64,000 nucleotides of DNA from Rhizobacter terrae (GCF_003852895.1 NZ_QUSW01000004.1:186001-250000), one strand, 5' to 3'; positions 32,154-41,936 are shown, numbered from the stretch's first letter. Numbers and translations are program-made. The notes: generated from the letters alone by a model not told the origin.

Positions 32154-33322
32154 AGATCTTCTGGTTCATTCCCACCCACGGCGATTCGCGCTACCTCGGC
32201 ACCACGCAGGGCGCGCGCGTGGCCGACTTCAACTACTTCAAGCAGATCGCCATCGCCGCCGACACGCTGGGCTACGAGGGCGTGCTGATTCCCACCGGCC
32301 GCTCCTGCGAGGACTCGTGGATCGTCGCAGCCAGTCTCATCGACGCGACGCGCCGCCTGAAATTCCTCGTCGCCCTGCGGCCCGGATTGGTACAGCCCGC
32401 CGTGTCTGCGCGCATGGCCGCCACGCTGGATCGCCTGTCGGGCGGGCGCGTGCTGGTCAACCTGGTCACCGGCGGCGATGCGGAGGAACTCGAAGGCGAC
32501 GGCCTGTTCCTCGACCATGAGAAGCGCTACGAGCTGTCGGCCGAGTTCATGACCATCTGGCGCGAACTGCTGGCCCGCAGCCATGAGGGATCGAGCGTCG
32601 ATTTCGAGGGCGAGCACCTGCAGGTCCGCGGCGGCAAGCTGCTCTATCCGCCGGTGCAAAAACCCTACCCCCGCGCCTTCTTCGGCGGTTCATCGGAGGC
32701 AGCGCATGAACTGGCCGCGCAGCAGCTGGACACCTACCTCACCTGGGGCGAGCCTCCGGCTGCCGTCGCGAAGAAGGTCGCCGACATCCGCGAGCGAGCT
32801 GCCCGGCATGGACGCACGCTGGACTTCGGCATTCGCCTGCACGTCATCGTCCGCGAGACGGAAGACGAAGCCTGGGCCGCGGCGCAGTCGCTGGTGTCGC
32901 ACCTGGACGAAGCCACGGTCGCCGCGGCGCAGAAGAAGTTCTCGCAGATGGACTCCGTGGGACAGCGCCGCATGGCCGAGCTGCATGGCGGGCGATTCAA
33001 CCCGAAGAACGTGCGCGAAGGCCTGGAGATCGCGCCCAACCTGTGGGCTGGCGTGGGCCTGGTGCGCGGCGGCGCGGGCACGGCGCTGGTGGGCAATCCG
33101 CAGCAGGTGGCCGCGCGCATCCAGGAATACGCGGCGCTGGGGCTGGAACATTTCATCCTCTCGGGCTACCCGCACCTGGAAGAAGCCCACCGCTTCGCCG
33201 AGCTGGTCTTCCCGCTGCTGCCGCTGGACACGCAGCGCAAGCTCAGCGCACCCACGCTGACCGGCCCCTTCGGCGAGCTGGTCGCCAACGGCGGCGTCAC
33301 GCTGGCGCGCGCGGCGAGCTGA
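32150..33322 (+). CDS. ssuD: SsuD, FMNH2-dependent alkanesulfonate monooxygenase
   Basis: SsuD releases sulfite from alkanesulfonates using O2 and FMNH2 from SsuE. The 390-residue luciferase-like TIM barrel begins [19 protein letters not shown]. It contains the catalytic-region segments [17 protein letters not shown], with the conserved active-site Cys, then [34 protein letters not shown] and [18 protein letters not shown] chose the ATG at 32150, which overlaps the upstream stop (ATGA); the open frame upstream is not coding. Confidence 0.97.
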   Translation: MKIFWFIPTHGDSRYLGTTQGARVADFNYFKQIAIAADTLGYEGVLIPTGRSCEDSWIVAASLIDATRRLKFLVALRPGLVQPAVSARMAATLDRLSGGRVLVNLVTGGDAEELEGDGLFLDHEKRYELSAEFMTIWRELLARSHEGSSVDFEGEHLQVRGGKLLYPPVQKPYPRAFFGGSSEAAHELAAQQLDTYLTWGEPPAAVAKKVADIRERAARHGRTLDFGIRLHVIVRETEDEAWAAAQSLVSHLDEATVAAAQKKFSQMDSVGQRRMAELHGGRFNPKNVREGLEIAPNLWAGVGLVRGGAGTALVGNPQQVAARIQEYAALGLEHFILSGYPHLEEAHRFAELVFPLLPLDTQRKLSAPTLTGPFGELVANGGVTLARAAS

Positions 33323-33323
33323 G

Positions 33324-34100
33324 ATGGCGTCGAACTGGCAACGGCGCATCGCGCCCTGGCTCGTGCCGATCGGCCTCGTGGCCGCCTGGGAGCTGTCGGC
33401 ACGTGCGGGCTGGTTGTCCACCCGCGTGCTGCCCGAGCCCTGGGCCGTGCTCACCGCGCTGTGGACGCTGCTCAGGTCGGGCGAGTTGTGGCAACACGTG
33501 AGCGTGAGCGCGGCGCGGGCCTTCAGCGGCCTGGCCATCGGCGGCGGACTGGGCCTCTTGCTGGGGCTGCTGACCGGCACGTTCCGCAGCGCCGAAACCC
33601 TGCTCGACTCGACCCTGCAGATGGTGCGCAACATCCCGCCGCTGGCGCTCATCCCGCTGGTGATCCTGTGGTTCGGCATCGACGAATCGGCCAAGCTCTT
33701 CCTCGTCGCGGTGGGCGTGTTCTTTCCCATCTACCTCAACACCTTCCACGGCATCCGCAGCGTCGACCGGGGGCTGATCGAGATGGCGCGCAGCTACGGC
33801 CTGTCGGGCTTCGCGCTGTACCGGCAGGTCATCCTGCCGGGCGCGCTGCCTTCCATCCTCGTGGGCCTGCGCTTCTCGCTGGGCCTGATGTGGGTGCTGC
33901 TCATCGTGGCCGAGACCGTGTCGGCGCAGGCGGGCATCGGCTACATGACGATGAATGCCCGCGAGTTCCTGCATACCGACATCGTGGTCGTGGGCATCCT
34001 GCTCTACGCCTTGCTGGGCAAGCTGGCCGACGTGGCGGCCAAGGGTCTGGAGCGGGTATGGCTGCGCTGGCACCCCGGCTACCAGGCTCAGCCCACATGA
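33324..34100 (+). CDS. ssuC: SsuC, sulfonate ABC transporter permease
   Basis: This is the inner-membrane permease of the SsuABC importer. The 258 residues have about six membrane helices. The cytoplasmic loop with the EAA-type motif is [27 protein letters not shown] (about 152-178), which docks on SsuB. It begins one base after the ssuD stop and overlaps the ssuB start. Confidence 0.95.
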   Translation: MASNWQRRIAPWLVPIGLVAAWELSARAGWLSTRVLPEPWAVLTALWTLLRSGELWQHVSVSAARAFSGLAIGGGLGLLLGLLTGTFRSAETLLDSTLQMVRNIPPLALIPLVILWFGIDESAKLFLVAVGVFFPIYLNTFHGIRSVDRGLIEMARSYGLSGFALYRQVILPGALPSILVGLRFSLGLMWVLLIVAETVSAQAGIGYMTMNAREFLHTDIVVVGILLYALLGKLADVAAKGLERVWLRWHPGYQAQPT

Positions 34101-34993
34101 GGCGACGAATGAACACCGTGACCGAACTCGATTTCGAACCCTGGGCCGCGCGGCTGATGCGTGAGCCGCTGGGCACGTTTCGCGAGCCCATTCCATTCCC
34201 GAGAGAGCGTTCGGGCAACGGGTTGCCCATCAGCGTGGACGGCCTGGGCAAGTCCTTCGGCGATCGCCATGTGCTTCGAGATGTCCATCTGCAAGTGCGC
34301 CCTGGTGAGTTCATTGCGCTCGTGGGCCGCAGCGGCTGCGGCAAGAGCACCTTGCTCAGGCTGATCGCCGGGCTGGACGCGCCAAGCCATGGGTCCGTGC
34401 GCTTCGGTGCCGAACCCGCGGTGGACGGCATCAACCCGGACCTGCGCATCATGTTCCAGGACGCCCGGCTGCTGCCCTGGAAACGCGTGCTGGACAACGT
34501 GGCCATCGGGCTGAAGGGTCCGCACGTGCGGCGGCAAGCCCTTGAAGCGCTGGATGACGTGGGCCTGGCCGATCGCGCGCACGATTGGCCGGCGACGCTG
34601 TCAGGCGGCCAGCGTCAACGGGTGGCGTTGGCTCGTGCGCTGGTGCACCGCCCTCGCCTGCTGCTGCTGGATGAGCCCCTGGGTGCGCTGGATGCGCTGA
34701 CCCGCATCGAGATGCATGCGCTGATCGAGCGACTGTGGCGCGAGCAAGGCTTCACCGCCTTGCTGGTGACGCACGACGTGGGTGAAGCCGTCGCGTTGGC
34801 CGACCGCGTGCTGTTGATCGAGGATCAGCGCCTGGCCTTCGACCAGCGCGTGCCGCTCGCGCGTCCGCGCTCACGCGGCGATGCGGCCTTCGCCGCGTTC
34901 GAGGACCGGGTGCTGCAACGTGTGCTGCAGCAGCCGGACGGCGGCGTGGCGTCGCAAGCACCGCCCGTGGCGCACTGGCGCTGGGCGATCTGA
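34097..34993 (+). CDS. ssuB: SsuB, sulfonate ABC transporter ATPase
   Basis: This is the ATPase of the SsuABC importer. The 298-residue protein has Walker [10 protein letters not shown] (about 78), the Q-loop in [10 protein letters not shown], signature [15 protein letters not shown], Walker B LLLLDEP and the H-loop VTHDVGEA. A TauB/SsuB-type N-terminal extension of about 45 residues precedes the core. The ATG at 34097 overlaps the ssuC stop; a second ATG at 34109 could be used instead. It ends the ssu operon, 12 bp from the convergent nitronate monooxygenase gene. Confidence 0.95.
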   Translation: MRRRMNTVTELDFEPWAARLMREPLGTFREPIPFPRERSGNGLPISVDGLGKSFGDRHVLRDVHLQVRPGEFIALVGRSGCGKSTLLRLIAGLDAPSHGSVRFGAEPAVDGINPDLRIMFQDARLLPWKRVLDNVAIGLKGPHVRRQALEALDDVGLADRAHDWPATLSGGQRQRVALARALVHRPRLLLLDEPLGALDALTRIEMHALIERLWREQGFTALLVTHDVGEAVALADRVLLIEDQRLAFDQRVPLARPRSRGDAAFAAFEDRVLQRVLQQPDGGVASQAPPVAHWRWAI

Positions 34994-35005
34994 GCCTGAA
35001 CTGGC

Positions 35006-35980
35006 CTAGGCCAGCTTCAGCGCCTGCCGCGCCTCTTCGTATTCACGCTTGAGCCGCTCCACCAGCGCGCCCGCCGGCACGACTTCCTTGATCGCGCCGA
35101 TGCCCTGGCCGCAGCCCCAGATGTCCTTCCAGGCCTTCTTGGCGTCGCCGCCGAAGTTCATCGCGCTGGGGTCGCTCTCGGGCAAGGCGTCCGGGTCCAG
35201 GCCCGCGGCGCGGATGGAGCCCTTCAGGTAGTTGCCGTGCACGCCGGTGAAGAGGTTGGAGTAGACGATGTCGTCGCTGGTGCTCTCGACAATCATCTGC
35301 TTGTAGCCTTCCACCGCCCGCGCCTCCTCGGTGGCGATGAAGGCCGAGCCGATGTAGGCGAAGTCCGCCCCCATCGCACGCGCGGCCAGCACCGCCCCGC
35401 CGGTGGCGATGGAGCCGCTGAGCGCGACCGGGCCGTCAAACCAGGTTCGGATCTCCTGGATCAGCGCGAACGGGCTCTTGACGCCCGCATGGCCGCCGGC
35501 ACCCGCTGCCACGGCGATGAGGCCATCCGCGCCCTTCTCGATCGCCTTCTTCGCGAAGGTGTTGTTGATGATGTCGTGCAGCACCACGCCGCCCCAGGCG
35601 TGCACCGCGTCGTTCACGTCCGTGCGCGCACCCAGCGAAGTGATGATGATGGGCACCTTGTACTTCGCGCACAGTTCCATGTCGTGCTGCAGCCGGTCAT
35701 TGCTCTTGTGCACGATCTGGTTGATGGCGAACGGCGCCGCGGGCTTGTCCGGGTTCGCGCGGTTGTAGCCTGCCAGCGTCTCGGTGATCTCGGCGAGCCA
35801 CTCATCGAGTTGCGATGCGGGACGCGCATTGAGCGCCGGCATCGAACCGACCACGCCTGCCTTGCACTGCTCGATCACGAGCTTGGGGTTGCTGATGATG
35901 AACAGCGGCGAGCCGATGATGGGCAGCGGCAGGTTCGCGAGGACGGGCGGCATGGGCACGGGGTGTCTCCAGGAATTCAT
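35006..35980 (-). CDS. Nitronate monooxygenase (NPD-type flavoprotein)
   Basis: This FMN-dependent TIM-barrel enzyme belongs to the 2-nitropropane dioxygenase/nitronate monooxygenase family, which oxidises alkyl nitronates. The 324 residues contain PIIGSPLFIISNPKLV, the AAGAGGHAG glycine motif with its conserved His (about 175), GGAVLAARAMGADFAYIGSAFIATEE and the C-terminal WGCGQGIGAI. I used the ATG at 35980; an in-frame GTG at 36004 would add eight residues. The true substrate is uncertain because the family also contains enoyl reductases. Confidence 0.85.
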   Translation of the reverse strand: MNSWRHPVPMPPVLANLPLPIIGSPLFIISNPKLVIEQCKAGVVGSMPALNARPASQLDEWLAEITETLAGYNRANPDKPAAPFAINQIVHKSNDRLQHDMELCAKYKVPIIITSLGARTDVNDAVHAWGGVVLHDIINNTFAKKAIEKGADGLIAVAAGAGGHAGVKSPFALIQEIRTWFDGPVALSGSIATGGAVLAARAMGADFAYIGSAFIATEEARAVEGYKQMIVESTSDDIVYSNLFTGVHGNYLKGSIRAAGLDPDALPESDPSAMNFGGDAKKAWKDIWGCGQGIGAIKEVVPAGALVERLKREYEEARQALKLA

Positions 35981-36036
35981 TCGCGCACCCAGTGTGCTCG
36001 GCACACCGGATGCGGTTCAGTCACGGGCGTGACAGA

Positions 36037-37830
36037 TCAGAACGCGTCGAGCGCCAAGGCGGTCACGCTGTCGGCGCCTTCCACGATGGCGTCCCGCGTG
36101 GCGGGAGCCTTGCTCAGCAGGTGGTCGGCGTAGAAGCGTGCGGTGGTCACCTTGGCCTTGAGGAAGGCGTTGTCGCCCTTGCCGTCGGCGAGCTGTTCTT
36201 CGGCCACGAGCAGGGCTCGCGCCATCTGCCAGCCGGCCATCACGTTGCCAGCCAGCATGAGGTACGGCACCGAGCCAGCGAAGGCGGCGTTCGGGTTCGA
36301 CTTCGTGTTGGCAGCGATGAAGTCCACCACTTGCACGAAGGCCTCGCGCGCGGCCTTCAGGCGCTTGGCCATGGCGCGGGCGTCGGCGCTCTCGCGCTTT
36401 GCCAGAGCAGCTTCAGTCACTTCGATCTGCTTGGCGATGGCCTTGGCCGTCGTGCCGCCATCACGCGCCGTCTTGCGGCCCACGAGGTCGTTGGCCTGGA
36501 TGGCCGTCGTGCCTTCGTAGATGGTGAGGATCTTCGCGTCGCGGTAGTACTGCGCCGCGCCGGTCTCCTCGATGAACCCCATGCCGCCGTGCACCTGCAC
36601 ACCCAGGCTCGTGACCTCCAGGCTCATCTCGGTGCTGTAGCCCTTCACCAGCGGCACCATGAATTCGTAGAAGGCCTGGTTCTGCTTGCGCACCTCGGCA
36701 TCGGGGTGGTTGTGCGCCGCGTCGTACGCCGCGCCCGACACGATGGCCAGCGCGCGGCAGCCTTCGGTGTAGGCACGCATGGTCATCAGCATGCGCTTCA
36801 CGTCGGGGTGATGGATGATGGCCGCACTGCCCGGCTGCGAGCCGTCCACCGGGCGCGACTGGATGCGCTCGCGCGCGTACTCCACCGCCTTCTGGTAGGC
36901 GCGCTCGGCCACGCCGATGCCCTGGATGCCCACCGCGTAGCGTGCGGCATTCATCATGATGAACATGTATTCGAGGCCGCGGTTCTCCTGGCCCACCAGC
37001 GTGCCGATGGCGCCCCCGTGGTCACCGAACTGCAGAACGGCCGTCGGGCTGGCCTTGATGCCCAGCTTGTGTTCGATGCTCACGCAGTGCGCGTCGTTGC
37101 GCGCGCCCAGCGAACCATCGGCATTCACCAGGAACTTGGGCACCACGAACAGGCTGATGCCCTTCACGCCCTCGGGCGCACCGGCCACGCGGGCCAGCAC
37201 CAGGTGGACGATGTTGTCCGCCATGTCGTGCTCGCCGTAGGTGATGAAGATCTTGGTGCCGAAGATCTTGTAGGTGCCGTCAGGCTGAGGCTCGGCGCGC
37301 GTGCGCACCAGCGCGAGGTCGGAGCCGGCTTGCGGCTCGGTGAGGTTCATCGTGCCGGTCCACTCACCCGAGATCATCTTGGGCAGGTAGGTGGCCTTCT
37401 GCTCGTCGCTGCCGGCCGTGAGCAACGCCTCGATGGCGCCGTCGGTCAGCAGCGGACACAGCGCGAAGCTCAGGTTGGCGCTGTTGAGCATTTCGATGCA
37501 GGCCGCGGCGATCGTCTTGGGCAAGCCTTGGCCGCCGAAGTCAGTCGGGTGCTGCAGACCTTGCCAGCCGCCTTCGCCGAACTGCTTGAAGGCTTCCTTG
37601 AAGCCGGCGGTGGTGAACACCTTGCCGTCCTTCCAATACGAAGGCTGGCGGTCGCCTTCCACGTTCAGCGGGGCCACCACTTCCTCATTGAGCTTGGCCG
37701 ACTCTTCCAGCACGGCCTGCGCGGTCTCGATGCCGGCATCTTCAAAGCCGGGGATCTTCGCGACTTGCTCCAGCCCTGCCAGCTCCTGCATGCAGAACAG
37801 CATGTCCTTCACGGGGGCACGGTACGTCAT
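36037..37830 (-). CDS. Acyl-CoA dehydrogenase (long, DmdC/FadE-type)
   Basis: This is an FAD acyl-CoA dehydrogenase that passes electrons to ETF, encoded next door. The 597 residues have the family blocks [34 protein letters not shown] and [19 protein letters not shown], then [19 protein letters not shown]-terminal extension of about 130 residues is typical of the DmdC-like subfamily. The ATG at 37830 has a GGAG Shine-Dalgarno sequence 9 bp upstream; seven codons further upstream run into a terminator U-tract. The exact chain length or substrate cannot be assigned. Confidence 0.92.
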   Translation of the reverse strand: MTYRAPVKDMLFCMQELAGLEQVAKIPGFEDAGIETAQAVLEESAKLNEEVVAPLNVEGDRQPSYWKDGKVFTTAGFKEAFKQFGEGGWQGLQHPTDFGGQGLPKTIAAACIEMLNSANLSFALCPLLTDGAIEALLTAGSDEQKATYLPKMISGEWTGTMNLTEPQAGSDLALVRTRAEPQPDGTYKIFGTKIFITYGEHDMADNIVHLVLARVAGAPEGVKGISLFVVPKFLVNADGSLGARNDAHCVSIEHKLGIKASPTAVLQFGDHGGAIGTLVGQENRGLEYMFIMMNAARYAVGIQGIGVAERAYQKAVEYARERIQSRPVDGSQPGSAAIIHHPDVKRMLMTMRAYTEGCRALAIVSGAAYDAAHNHPDAEVRKQNQAFYEFMVPLVKGYSTEMSLEVTSLGVQVHGGMGFIEETGAAQYYRDAKILTIYEGTTAIQANDLVGRKTARDGGTTAKAIAKQIEVTEAALAKRESADARAMAKRLKAAREAFVQVVDFIAANTKSNPNAAFAGSVPYLMLAGNVMAGWQMARALLVAEEQLADGKGDNAFLKAKVTTARFYADHLLSKAPATRDAIVEGADSVTALALDAF

Positions 37831-37850
37831 GTTCGGGGTCTCCAGATGCA

Positions 37851-37883
37851 AAAAGGGGCGCGGCCACGTGTGACGCGCCCCTT
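37851..37883 (-). terminator. Rho-independent terminator between etfA and the acyl-CoA dehydrogenase gene
   Basis: Arms at 37853-37862 and 37874-37883 form a perfect 10-bp GC-rich stem with an 11-base loop, followed on the minus strand by TTTTT. It ends etfBA transcription, so the downstream dehydrogenase is either read through at reduced level or has its own promoter. Confidence 0.8.
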
Positions 37884-37915
37884 GGGGTCTCTCATCGGCA
37901 GTGACGCCGTGGGAA

Positions 37916-38851
37916 TCAGCCGAGCGCTTGCACCAGCTCGGGCACGGCGGTGAAGAGGTCGGCTTCGAGGCCGTAGTCCGCCACGCTGAAGATCGGCGCT
38001 TCCGGATCCTTGTTGATCGCGACGATCACCTTGGAGTCCTTCATGCCGGCCAGGTGCTGGATGGCGCCCGAGATGCCCGCGGCGATGTACAGCTGAGGCG
38101 CGACGATCTTGCCCGTCTGGCCCACCTGCCAGTCGTTGGGGGCATAGCCTGCATCGACGGCAGCGCGGCTGGCACCGAGCGCGGCACCCAGCTTGTCGGC
38201 CAGGGGCGTGAGCACTTCGGTGAACTTGTCGCTGGAGCCCAGCGCGCGGCCACCGGAGACGATGATCTTCGCGGCGGTGAGTTCGGGGCGGTCGTTCTTG
38301 GCGATCTCGGAGCCCACGAAGCTGGTGCTGGTGCTGTCCGCGGTGGCGGTAACGTTCTCGACACCAGCGCTGCCGCCGGTGGAAGCCGCGGCATCGAAGC
38401 CGGTGGTGCGCACCGTCAGCACCTTCACCTTGTCCGTGCTCTGCACGGTGGCGATGGCATTGCCGGCGTAGATCGGGCGCTCGAAGGTGTCAGGGCTGAC
38501 GACCTTGGTGACGTCCGACACCTGGGCCACGTCCAGCAACGCTGCGACGCGCGGCGCGACGTTCTTGCCCGCAGCGGTGGCCGGGAAGACGATGTGGCTG
38601 TAGCTGCCGGCCAGTGCCAGTACCTGCGCGGCGACGTTCTCGGCCAGGCCGTGCTCGAGACCGGCGGATTCGGCCAGCAGCACCTTGCTCACGCCGGCGA
38701 TCTTGGCCGCGGCTTCGGCCGCGCCGCCAGCGTTGTGACCGGCGATCAGCACGTGCACGTCGCCGCCCAGGGCGACGGCGGCGGTGACGGTGTTCAGCGT
38801 CGCGCCCTTGATGGACGCGTTGTCGTGTTCAGCGATAACGAGGGAAGTCAT
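37916..38851 (-). CDS. etfA: Electron transfer flavoprotein alpha subunit
   Basis: EtfA carries FAD and with EtfB moves electrons from acyl-CoA dehydrogenases to ETF:quinone oxidoreductase. The 311 residues have the conserved C-terminal FAD-binding segments [49 protein letters not shown] (two adjacent blocks) and [35 protein letters not shown]. It follows etfB by 22 bp and is closed by a strong terminator. Confidence 0.96.
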   Translation of the reverse strand: MTSLVIAEHDNASIKGATLNTVTAAVALGGDVHVLIAGHNAGGAAEAAAKIAGVSKVLLAESAGLEHGLAENVAAQVLALAGSYSHIVFPATAAGKNVAPRVAALLDVAQVSDVTKVVSPDTFERPIYAGNAIATVQSTDKVKVLTVRTTGFDAAASTGGSAGVENVTATADSTSTSFVGSEIAKNDRPELTAAKIIVSGGRALGSSDKFTEVLTPLADKLGAALGASRAAVDAGYAPNDWQVGQTGKIVAPQLYIAAGISGAIQHLAGMKDSKVIVAINKDPEAPIFSVADYGLEADLFTAVPELVQALG

Positions 38852-38873
38852 GTGCGTCTCCGTGCGGCCTTGT

Positions 38874-39623
38874 TCAGATCACCTTGGCGTCGTTCTTGAG
38901 CTTGGACACCAGGGTCGCCACGTCGGGCACCTTGATGCCGGCGCTGCGCTTGGGCGGCTCGCTGACCTTCAGGGTCTTGATGCGCGGGGTCACGTCCACG
39001 CCGAGGTCGGCGGGCTTGACGGTGTCCAGCGGCTTCTTCTTGGCCTTCATGATGTTGGGCAGCGTGACATAGCGCGGCTCGTTCAGCCGCAGGTCGGTGG
39101 TGACCACGGCGGGCAGCTTGACCTTCACGGTCTCCAGGCCGCCGTCCACTTCACGCGTGACGTTGGCGCTGTCGCCGCTGACCTCGACCTTCGAGGCGAA
39201 GGTGGCTTGCGGCAGGTTGGCCAGCGCGGCCAGCATCTGGCCGGTCTGGTTGCAGTCGTCGTCGATGGCCTGCTTGCCCAGGATCACGAGGCCCGGCTGC
39301 TCCTTGTCGACCAGCGCCTTGAGGATCTTGGCCACGGCCAGCGGCTGCAGCTCTTCAGTGGTCTCGACCAGGATGGCGCGATCCGCACCGATGGCCATCG
39401 CAGTGCGCAGCGTTTCCTGGCACTGCGTGACGCCGCAGGAGACAGCGATCACCTCGGTGACCACGCCCTTCTCCTTCAGGCGGACCGCTTCTTCCACGGC
39501 AATCTCGTCGAACGGATTCATGCTCATCTTCACGTTCGCGATGTCCACACCGGTGCCATCGGACTTCACGCGAACCTTCACGTTGAAATCGACGACGCGC
39601 TTGACTGGTACCAGCACCTTCAT
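38874..39623 (-). CDS. etfB: Electron transfer flavoprotein beta subunit
   Basis: EtfB binds AMP and forms the heterodimer with EtfA. The 249 residues start [20 protein letters not shown] and contain [18 protein letters not shown] (about 40-57) and the [33 protein letters not shown] core. The ATG at 39623 has AGGAGA nearby. A possible regulator site (TTGACGTTTACGTAAC) sits 22 bp upstream. Confidence 0.97.
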   Translation of the reverse strand: MKVLVPVKRVVDFNVKVRVKSDGTGVDIANVKMSMNPFDEIAVEEAVRLKEKGVVTEVIAVSCGVTQCQETLRTAMAIGADRAILVETTEELQPLAVAKILKALVDKEQPGLVILGKQAIDDDCNQTGQMLAALANLPQATFASKVEVSGDSANVTREVDGGLETVKVKLPAVVTTDLRLNEPRYVTLPNIMKAKKKPLDTVKPADLGVDVTPRIKTLKVSEPPKRSAGIKVPDVATLVSKLKNDAKVI

Positions 39624-39644
39624 TCGACGGTCTCCTGAAACGAA

Positions 39645-39660
39645 TTGACGTTTACGTAAC
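39645..39660. promoter_or_regulatory. Possible LiuR-type (MerR family) operator upstream of etfBA
   Basis: TTGACGTTTACGTAAC is a near-perfect inverted repeat (ACGT-TT-ACGT core) and resembles the site I recall for LiuR, a MerR-family regulator of branched-chain amino acid and acyl-CoA catabolism in proteobacteria. It lies 22 bp before etfB, downstream of a possible -10 (TAGAAT on the minus strand), a position suited to repression. No liuR gene is in the window. Confidence 0.45.
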
Positions 39661-39717
39661 TTGCGAAATTCTACCGGCGGGGTCGCGCGCAACCCTGTCC
39701 GCCGGATGACAGTTTTC

Positions 39718-39745
39718 TTGAAAAATCGAACGATCGTACTATTTT
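39718..39745 (+). promoter_or_regulatory. Candidate murI promoter
   Basis: TTGAAA at 39718-39723 and TATTTT at 39740-39745 are separated by 16 bp, about 30 bp before the murI ATG. The intervening A+T-rich stretch contains the palindrome ACGATCGT. It is a reasonable sigma-70 pair but unproven. Confidence 0.4.
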
Positions 39746-39776
39746 ATCCACGGCTCGCGGATAGACTTGCCTCGCA

Positions 39777-40655
39777 ATGGACTCATCTCTCCATTTCCGC
39801 GGACCGAATGCACACATGCGCCAGCCTTGCGTAGGCGTCTTCGACTCCGGCGTGGGCGGCCTGTCGGTGCTGCGCTCGCTGAGGTCGCAGCTGGCGCAGG
39901 CGCCTTTGCTGTACGTGGCGGACTCCGCGCACGCGCCCTACGGCGAACGCTCGGATGCCTACGTACTCGATCGCTCGATGCGGATCATGGAACATTTGAT
40001 GTCGCAAGGGGCGATTGGCCTTGTGATCGCGTGCAATACGGCGACGGCGGTGGCGGTCAAAGCCTTGCGCGCCCGGTGGCCGGAATTTCCGATCATCGGC
40101 GTGGAGCCGGGCATCAAGCCCGCAGTGGCCGCCAGCCGCAACGGGCGGGTGGGAGTGATGGCCACACCCAAGACGATCGCCAGCGAAAAATTCCGGAGCT
40201 TGATGAAGGCCCAGAGTGCAGGCGCCCAGATCATTGCCCAACCCTGCCCCGGCTTGGCGAGGCTCATCGAGGAAGGTGACTTGACCTCAGCGCAGATGCG
40301 ACAGGCGGTGGCCCAGCACACGGCGCCGCTGCGGCAAGCCGGCGTGGACACCGTGGTGCTGGGGTGCACGCACTATCCTTTCGTGCGGCACCTGATCGAG
40401 GAAGCGATGGGGCCGGACGTGCAGATCATCGACACCGCCGATGCCGTGGCGCGCCATGCAGGGAACACGCTGCTGGGCCTCCTGCCTCGTGAAGCCCAGC
40501 CGTCGGCCGTACTTCAGACCACTGGCGACGTCCAGCGTCTGGAGGCCATTGCATCGGCCTGGTTGACGTTCCCGTGCACGGTGGAGCCCACGGGCAATGC
40601 AGCGGCGGCCAGCCCCATCGGCAACGTCAGCCTGTCACCACCGCCCCTCCCGTGA
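39777..40655 (+). CDS. murI: Glutamate racemase
   Basis: MurI makes D-glutamate for peptidoglycan. The 292-residue protein has GVFDSGVGGLSVL (about 20-32) and the two catalytic cysteines, Cys86 in ACNTATA and Cys197 in GCTHYPF. The first ATG (39777) adds 13 residues over a second ATG at 39816 (MRQPCVGVFDSG), which is equally plausible. The C-terminus has a Pro-rich tail that overlaps, tail to tail, 29 bp of the next gene. Confidence 0.95.
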   Translation: MDSSLHFRGPNAHMRQPCVGVFDSGVGGLSVLRSLRSQLAQAPLLYVADSAHAPYGERSDAYVLDRSMRIMEHLMSQGAIGLVIACNTATAVAVKALRARWPEFPIIGVEPGIKPAVAASRNGRVGVMATPKTIASEKFRSLMKAQSAGAQIIAQPCPGLARLIEEGDLTSAQMRQAVAQHTAPLRQAGVDTVVLGCTHYPFVRHLIEEAMGPDVQIIDTADAVARHAGNTLLGLLPREAQPSAVLQTTGDVQRLEAIASAWLTFPCTVEPTGNAAAASPIGNVSLSPPPLP

Positions 40656-41007
40656 GCGTGTAGTTCGTCACCCAGTAGTGAGCCCGGCCGTTGTTGATTT
40701 GCTTGCGGATGTAACTCCACTGGCTCGACACCTGGACCCAGGTTCCATCAGTGGCGTACAGCACGCCCTCCACGCTCGTTTCAGTGACTGTTGCCGGACC
40801 ACTGAACGTTTTGCCGTTGATGGTGATGTGGGCAGTCTGGTAGGTCGTGCTTGCGCCGAACGAGATTTCAGCGTTTGCATCATTGGGCACGTCGGCGCAC
40901 TGGCGAGTGTTGCCGCAGGCATCGCCCCCCAGGTTGATGGTCGCAGACTGGGCGGATGCAGAGGCGACAAGGATCAAGGAGGCAATGATCGGGGTGAAGA
41001 CTTTCAT
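40627..41007 (-). CDS. Small secreted protein of unknown function
   Basis: I do not recognise this gene. It encodes 126 residues with a signal peptide likely cleaved at ASA-QSA (residue 19), two Cys close together (CGNTRQC, about 31-37) and a Thr/Tyr/Asn-rich body resembling a small beta-sandwich. It has no membrane segment after the signal. A good AGGAG lies 6-7 bp before the ATG. By eye its base composition is less G+C-rich than its neighbours. It converges on and overlaps the end of murI by 29 bp and lies near a tRNA cluster, so it may be a recent arrival. Confidence 0.72.
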   Translation of the reverse strand: MKVFTPIIASLILVASASAQSATINLGGDACGNTRQCADVPNDANAEISFGASTTYQTAHITINGKTFSGPATVTETSVEGVLYATDGTWVQVSSQWSYIRKQINNGRAHYWVTNYTLTGGAVVTG

Positions 41008-41388
41008 GATGGCTCCTAACTTGCTGGTAGTGGTACGTCAGTCCTTTCAAGGCGTCGCGGCAATGCTTTGCCGTTTCGGCCTTGGAGGTCCGCGTACATC
41101 TCGTTGCCCAGCACCCCGCGTGCCTCCTTCTTGACGAGGACAATGCGAGGCATTCGACGCAGGGGCTCTGCGAGCGAATGGAAATGCTCATGCCTGGCCA
41201 GCGGTCATGGCCTTCGTCGTTGACATCAAGGAGCAGTGAAGTTCTGGCGGAAGGCGGCTGGCGCATCTGGGCGCACGTACCGGCTGAACGCCTGGCGGTA
41301 CCCGGCGTCGCGGCCAGGAACCCAACCTTGGAGGGGCACTGTGCCGGCAGCTCTTCGGTCCCACAGCGCTGCGATGAATCTTTGAATG
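41008..41388. other. Non-coding gap between the secreted orphan and tRNA-Leu
   Basis: I recognise no gene in these 381 bases. Open frames here (for example 41082-41447) run through a tRNA and match nothing I know. TTGAAA is present on the minus strand near 41040 but without a good -10. The stretch is less G+C-rich than most of the window and could be decayed or acquired DNA beside a tRNA gene. Confidence 0.45.
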
Positions 41389-41480
41389 TGGTGCCCCGGG
41401 GGGGAATCGAACCCCCACGCCGCGTGTGTTGCGGCCGCGGATTTTAAGTCCGATGCGTCTACCAATTTCGCCACCGGGGC
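41389..41480 (-). tRNA. tRNA-Leu (anticodon UAA)
   Basis: The minus strand folds as a class II tRNA with acceptor GCCCCGG pairing with CCGGGGC, an encoded CCA end, the T-loop GGTTCGATTCC and a variable arm rich in G and C. The anticodon loop CTTAAAA gives anticodon UAA, reading UUA/UUG. It is last of three tRNA genes (Gly-Cys-Leu) in transcription order. Confidence 0.95.
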
Positions 41481-41509
41481 CAGCGGCGCAGTGTATGCGC
41501 CAAAGCAAA

Positions 41510-41538
41510 ACGCCTCGCGGGCAGAGCACGCGAGGCGT
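41510..41538 (-). terminator. Hairpin with T-run between tRNA-Cys and tRNA-Leu
   Basis: CGCCTCGCG at 41511-41519 and CGCGAGGCG at 41530-41538 form a 9-bp stem followed on the minus strand by TTTT. It is terminator-like and located after tRNA-Cys. Confidence 0.6.
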
Positions 41539-41546
41539 CGAAGATT

Positions 41547-41620
41547 TGGAGGCGCGGGCCGGAGTCGAACCGACCTACACGGATTTGCAATCCGGTGCAT
41601 AACCGCTTTGCTACCGCGCC
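41547..41620 (-). tRNA. tRNA-Cys (anticodon GCA)
   Basis: The 74-base gene has acceptor GGCGCGG pairing with CCGCGCC, an encoded CCA, T-loop GGTTCGACTCC and anticodon loop TTGCAAA (anticodon GCA). It lies between tRNA-Gly and tRNA-Leu and is flanked on both sides by terminator-like hairpins. Confidence 0.96.
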
Positions 41621-41695
41621 ATCGAAGCGGAAGCGCATTCTCACACAACTGGCGCAAAGCCCTTCGGGTGATCAGCGTTTGACGCCCTGACATGA

Positions 41696-41721
41696 AAAAG
41701 GGAAGCAGCTGCTTCCCTTTT
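41696..41721 (-). terminator. Palindromic hairpin between tRNA-Gly and tRNA-Cys
   Basis: A perfect 26-bp palindrome with an AAAAGGGAAGC arm and its complement ends in TTTT on both strands, a bidirectional terminator shape. It sits 6 bp after the tRNA-Gly CCA. Confidence 0.7.
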
Positions 41722-41726
41722 GAATC

Positions 41727-41802
41727 TGGAGCGGGAGACGAGTCTCGAACTCGCGACCTCAACCTTGGCAAGGTTGCGCTCTACCAACTGAGCTACTCCC
41801 GC
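41727..41802 (-). tRNA. tRNA-Gly (anticodon GCC)
   Basis: The 76-base gene has acceptor GCGGGAG pairing with CTCCCGC, an encoded CCA, T-loop GTTCGAGACTC and anticodon loop TTGCCAA (anticodon GCC). It is first of the three-tRNA cluster downstream of lon. Confidence 0.97.
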
Positions 41803-41876
41803 GTCGCTTCGTTGCCTTGCAGATTCTCTCGTTTCCAAGAAAGTCTTGCTACCCAACGAAGTCTCGCATTCTATAG

Positions 41877-41904
41877 TGAAAAAAGGCCCGCTGTAAAGCG
41901 GGCC
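41877..41904 (-). terminator. Rho-independent terminator of lon
   Basis: GGCCCGCT at 41885-41892 and AGCGGGCC at 41897-41904 form an 8-bp stem with a GTAA loop; on the minus strand it is followed by TTTTTTTC. It lies 32 bp after the lon stop and separates lon from tRNA-Gly. Confidence 0.85.
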
Positions 41905-41936
41905 TCCGATTTTTTCTTCAACGACCGTTTCAGCGA

